A model generated the notes under the pieces. It saw nothing but the letters and a program-made list of their open reading frames with translations, was not told the origin of the DNA and made no database searches. From Bacteroidaceae bacterium (lineage in GTDB: Bacteria; Bacteroidota; Bacteroidia; Bacteroidales; Bacteroidaceae), in NCBI GenBank assembly GCA_900771425.1, contig CAAGNV010000069.1:1-6514 (forward strand): 6,514 bases of DNA, read 5' to 3'. Positions 5,414-6,514 of this stretch are shown one piece after another. Position numbers and translations under genes: made by a program. Within the stretch, counting starts at the first letter, position 1, and every line of letters begins with the position of its first letter.

Positions 5414-6145
5414 ATGAAAGTAAAAGCAATAATCAGCGCACTCATGCTCATGGCATGCGGCATGGCAAGCGCACAGACAAAAACATATCTCAACGTAGAG
5501 ACAGCACCAGGAGTCTATAAGAGTTTCGAAGTAAACAAAGACCTAAAGATCAGTTGGGGCGAGAAGAAGGAGGTTCCGCCAACTACAGGCACAGCAGAGA
5601 GAACGGGGAGTGTCAACGTTAGATGGGTTCAGCTCTGGGAGAACGGTCCTAAGTTCGCTGAGTATAATGTTGGTGCAAATTCAGCAACCGAATACGGTGG
5701 TTATTTCACTTGGGGCGGAAATTCTGCCAATGGAGAAGGTGTTTGGAATGATTACTACAACGACGGCGAATCTAATCTCTCTGGCACAGACGACACCGCC
5801 ACCAACCTCTGGGGCAGCAACTGGCGCATGCCGACACAAGCAGAACTTGAAGGACTTCTTGCCAACTGCGAGGTAGAATGGACAACAAACTATAATGGAA
5901 CAGGTAAAAACGGCTTGCTTTGTACCGGCAAGGGTACCTATTCATCCAACAGCGTGTTCTTTCCTGCTGCCAGCAACTGCATCGAAGGCGGTGTATACGA
6001 ACAGGGCTACTACGGGTACTACTGGTCTTCCACGCCTGATGGCAGCGACGGCGCGTACAGCCTGTACTTCGATTCGTACAGCCAGTGCGTGAACTTCTTC
6101 GGCCGCTGCGGCGGCTGCTCCGTCCGCGCGGTGCTTGCTAAATAG
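5414..6145 (+). CDS. Exported Fib-succ-major/C-type-lectin-like protein, candidate DGR target
   Basis: 243 residues. A signal peptide covers 1-20 (A-S-A before Q21); an alternative lipobox-like L-M-A-C at 12-15 is weaker. Residues about 22-50 form a short N-terminal strand region ending in LKISWG. The rest resembles the Fibrobacter-succinogenes-major paralogous domain, related to formylglycine-enzyme/C-type-lectin-like folds: YNVGA ... GGYFTWG, WGSNWRMPTQAE at 133-144, a lone YWSST at 203-207 and terminal SVRAVLAK at 236-243. In Bacteroidales such domains are frequent surface ligand-binding modules, and some are targets of diversity-generating retroelements. Codons 198-235 are 62% GC with 26 of 38 ending in C, against about 47% GC for the preceding 120 bases, as expected of a variable region. 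It follows the peptide gene by 59 bp with no clear promoter, so it is probably in the ubiquitin-fusion operon. Ligand unknown. Confidence 0.88.
   Translation: MKVKAIISALMLMACGMASAQTKTYLNVETAPGVYKSFEVNKDLKISWGEKKEVPPTTGTAERTGSVNVRWVQLWENGPKFAEYNVGANSATEYGGYFTWGGNSANGEGVWNDYYNDGESNLSGTDDTATNLWGSNWRMPTQAELEGLLANCEVEWTTNYNGTGKNGLLCTGKGTYSSNSVFFPAASNCIEGGVYEQGYYGYYWSSTPDGSDGAYSLYFDSYSQCVNFFGRCGGCSVRAVLAK
6005..6135 (+). other. Candidate DGR variable region
   Basis: This 3' end has sharply altered composition: 71 of 114 bases in 6005-6118 are G or C, and only 17 are A. Tyr, Gly, Phe, Ser, Asp, Arg and Cys codons of the form NNC dominate, the set produced when AAC codons of a template are changed at adenines. 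It ends in a fixed-looking TCC GTC CGC GCG GTG stretch. No template repeat or reverse transcriptase lies in the window, so a remote or neighbouring element would be required. Confidence 0.5.
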
Positions 6146-6196
6146 TTAAAAGCCGTGCAAATCCTCCCCATGAGAGGATAACACCTAAACAAACGT

Positions 6197-6230
6197 CCCC
6201 ACTGACCCAAGCGAGTCGGTGGGGCTTTTT
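6197..6230 (+). terminator. Intrinsic terminator of the ubiquitin-fusion operon
   Basis: CCCCACTGAC (6197-6206) pairs with GTCGGTGGGG (6215-6224) through 10 bp with one T-G wobble and an 8-nt loop, followed by CTTTTT. It lies 51 bp after the lectin-like gene stop and fits as the end of the unit starting near 4025. Confidence 0.88.
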
Positions 6231-6349
6231 GTTTCTTATTCTTTTCCGTTGTTTATATCTCCTGCAGCGAAAGAGAATATGCCAGTCTGCTGCCGATGGG
6301 AAGCGACATCGTGGATCAATTAGGAAATGCCTGACCGCCGACGATGAGC

Positions 6350-6487
6350 GGCCTGAAAGGCCATTGAGCACGTAGCCCAGGGCAGAGCGTAGCGACACCC
6401 TGGGGAAGGATATGGATAGGACAACGCCCTGTAAGGTAGGGTGTTCAAAATTGGCATCTGCCCCAAGACAGTTTTTTAGGCTGTTTT
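6350..6487. repeat. Cluster of four hairpins in non-coding sequence
   Basis: Four stems follow one another: GGCCT/AGGCC (6350-6354, 6358-6362), CCCAGGG/CCCTGGG (6376-6382, 6398-6404), AACGCCCT/AGGGTGTT with one wobble (6423-6430, 6438-6445) and AAGACAG/CTGTTTT with one wobble (6465-6471, 6481-6487). I see no gene between the terminator at 6230 and the window end. From memory, similar strings of CCCAGGG and CGCCCTG hairpins occur as repetitive intergenic elements in Bacteroidetes, sometimes near IS200/REP-associated transposases. That link is unverified. It could also be a structured RNA or the edge of a mobile element. Confidence 0.5.
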
Positions 6488-6514
6488 GAGTGCATTGATG
6501 CGTTTCGCAACGAG

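Noticed and set aside
5449..5461. Lipoprotein signal (L-M-A-C) in the lectin-like protein
   Set aside because: Met before Ala is atypical for a lipobox and a clean A-S-A signal-peptidase I site follows at residues 18-20. Kept only as an alternative.
6138..6398. 86-codon minus-strand frame at the right edge
   Set aside because: It spans the intrinsic terminator and two hairpins and has no recognisable motif; it is probably a chance frame.

Overview
The window looks like a chromosomal accessory region of a Bacteroidales bacterium, probably Prevotella or a close relative. The evidence is the Bacteroidetes-type promoter (TTTG, 20-bp gap, TATATTTG) in front of the first gene, A-rich starts with almost no Shine-Dalgarno sequences, and secreted proteins that end in a shared 'L-x-G-Q ... 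IVNGKK' tail. All supported genes lie on the + strand.

Positions 1-545 hold no supportable gene. They contain a 114-bp structured element of 22-bp tandem repeats enclosed by inverted arms (5-118), a pair of palindromes resembling tandem ARG boxes (205-237), smaller operator-like repeats, and a strong promoter (469-500). Unit 1 follows: a 1024-residue exported GLUG/beta-helix-like protein (546-3620) with an unexpected hydrophobic helical insertion, then a 51-residue peptide gene (3648-3803). Two hairpins, the second a clear intrinsic terminator, close this unit.

Unit 2 begins with a likely promoter at 4025-4032 and a leader of about 130 nt. It encodes a 338-residue exported protein whose mature N-terminus is a ubiquitin domain, 49 of 76 residues identical to human ubiquitin without gaps and with all seven lysines kept. 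The diglycine is missing and the chain runs on into a Bacteroidales-type secreted C-terminus. A 49-residue relative of the first peptide follows (5205-5354), then a 243-residue exported protein of the Fibrobacter-succinogenes-major/C-type-lectin-like type (5414-6145). The last ~40 codons of that gene have the composition of a diversity-generating-retroelement variable region. An intrinsic terminator (6197-6230) ends the unit. The rest of the window is non-coding and carries a cluster of four hairpins.

The most notable points are the secreted ubiquitin fusion, the repeated 'secreted protein plus MKKQY peptide' module, and the possible hypervariable lectin in the same transcription unit. Together they suggest a surface or secreted factor locus, possibly host-directed. 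That is inference: no conjugation enzymes, protease, reverse transcriptase or template repeat are visible here.
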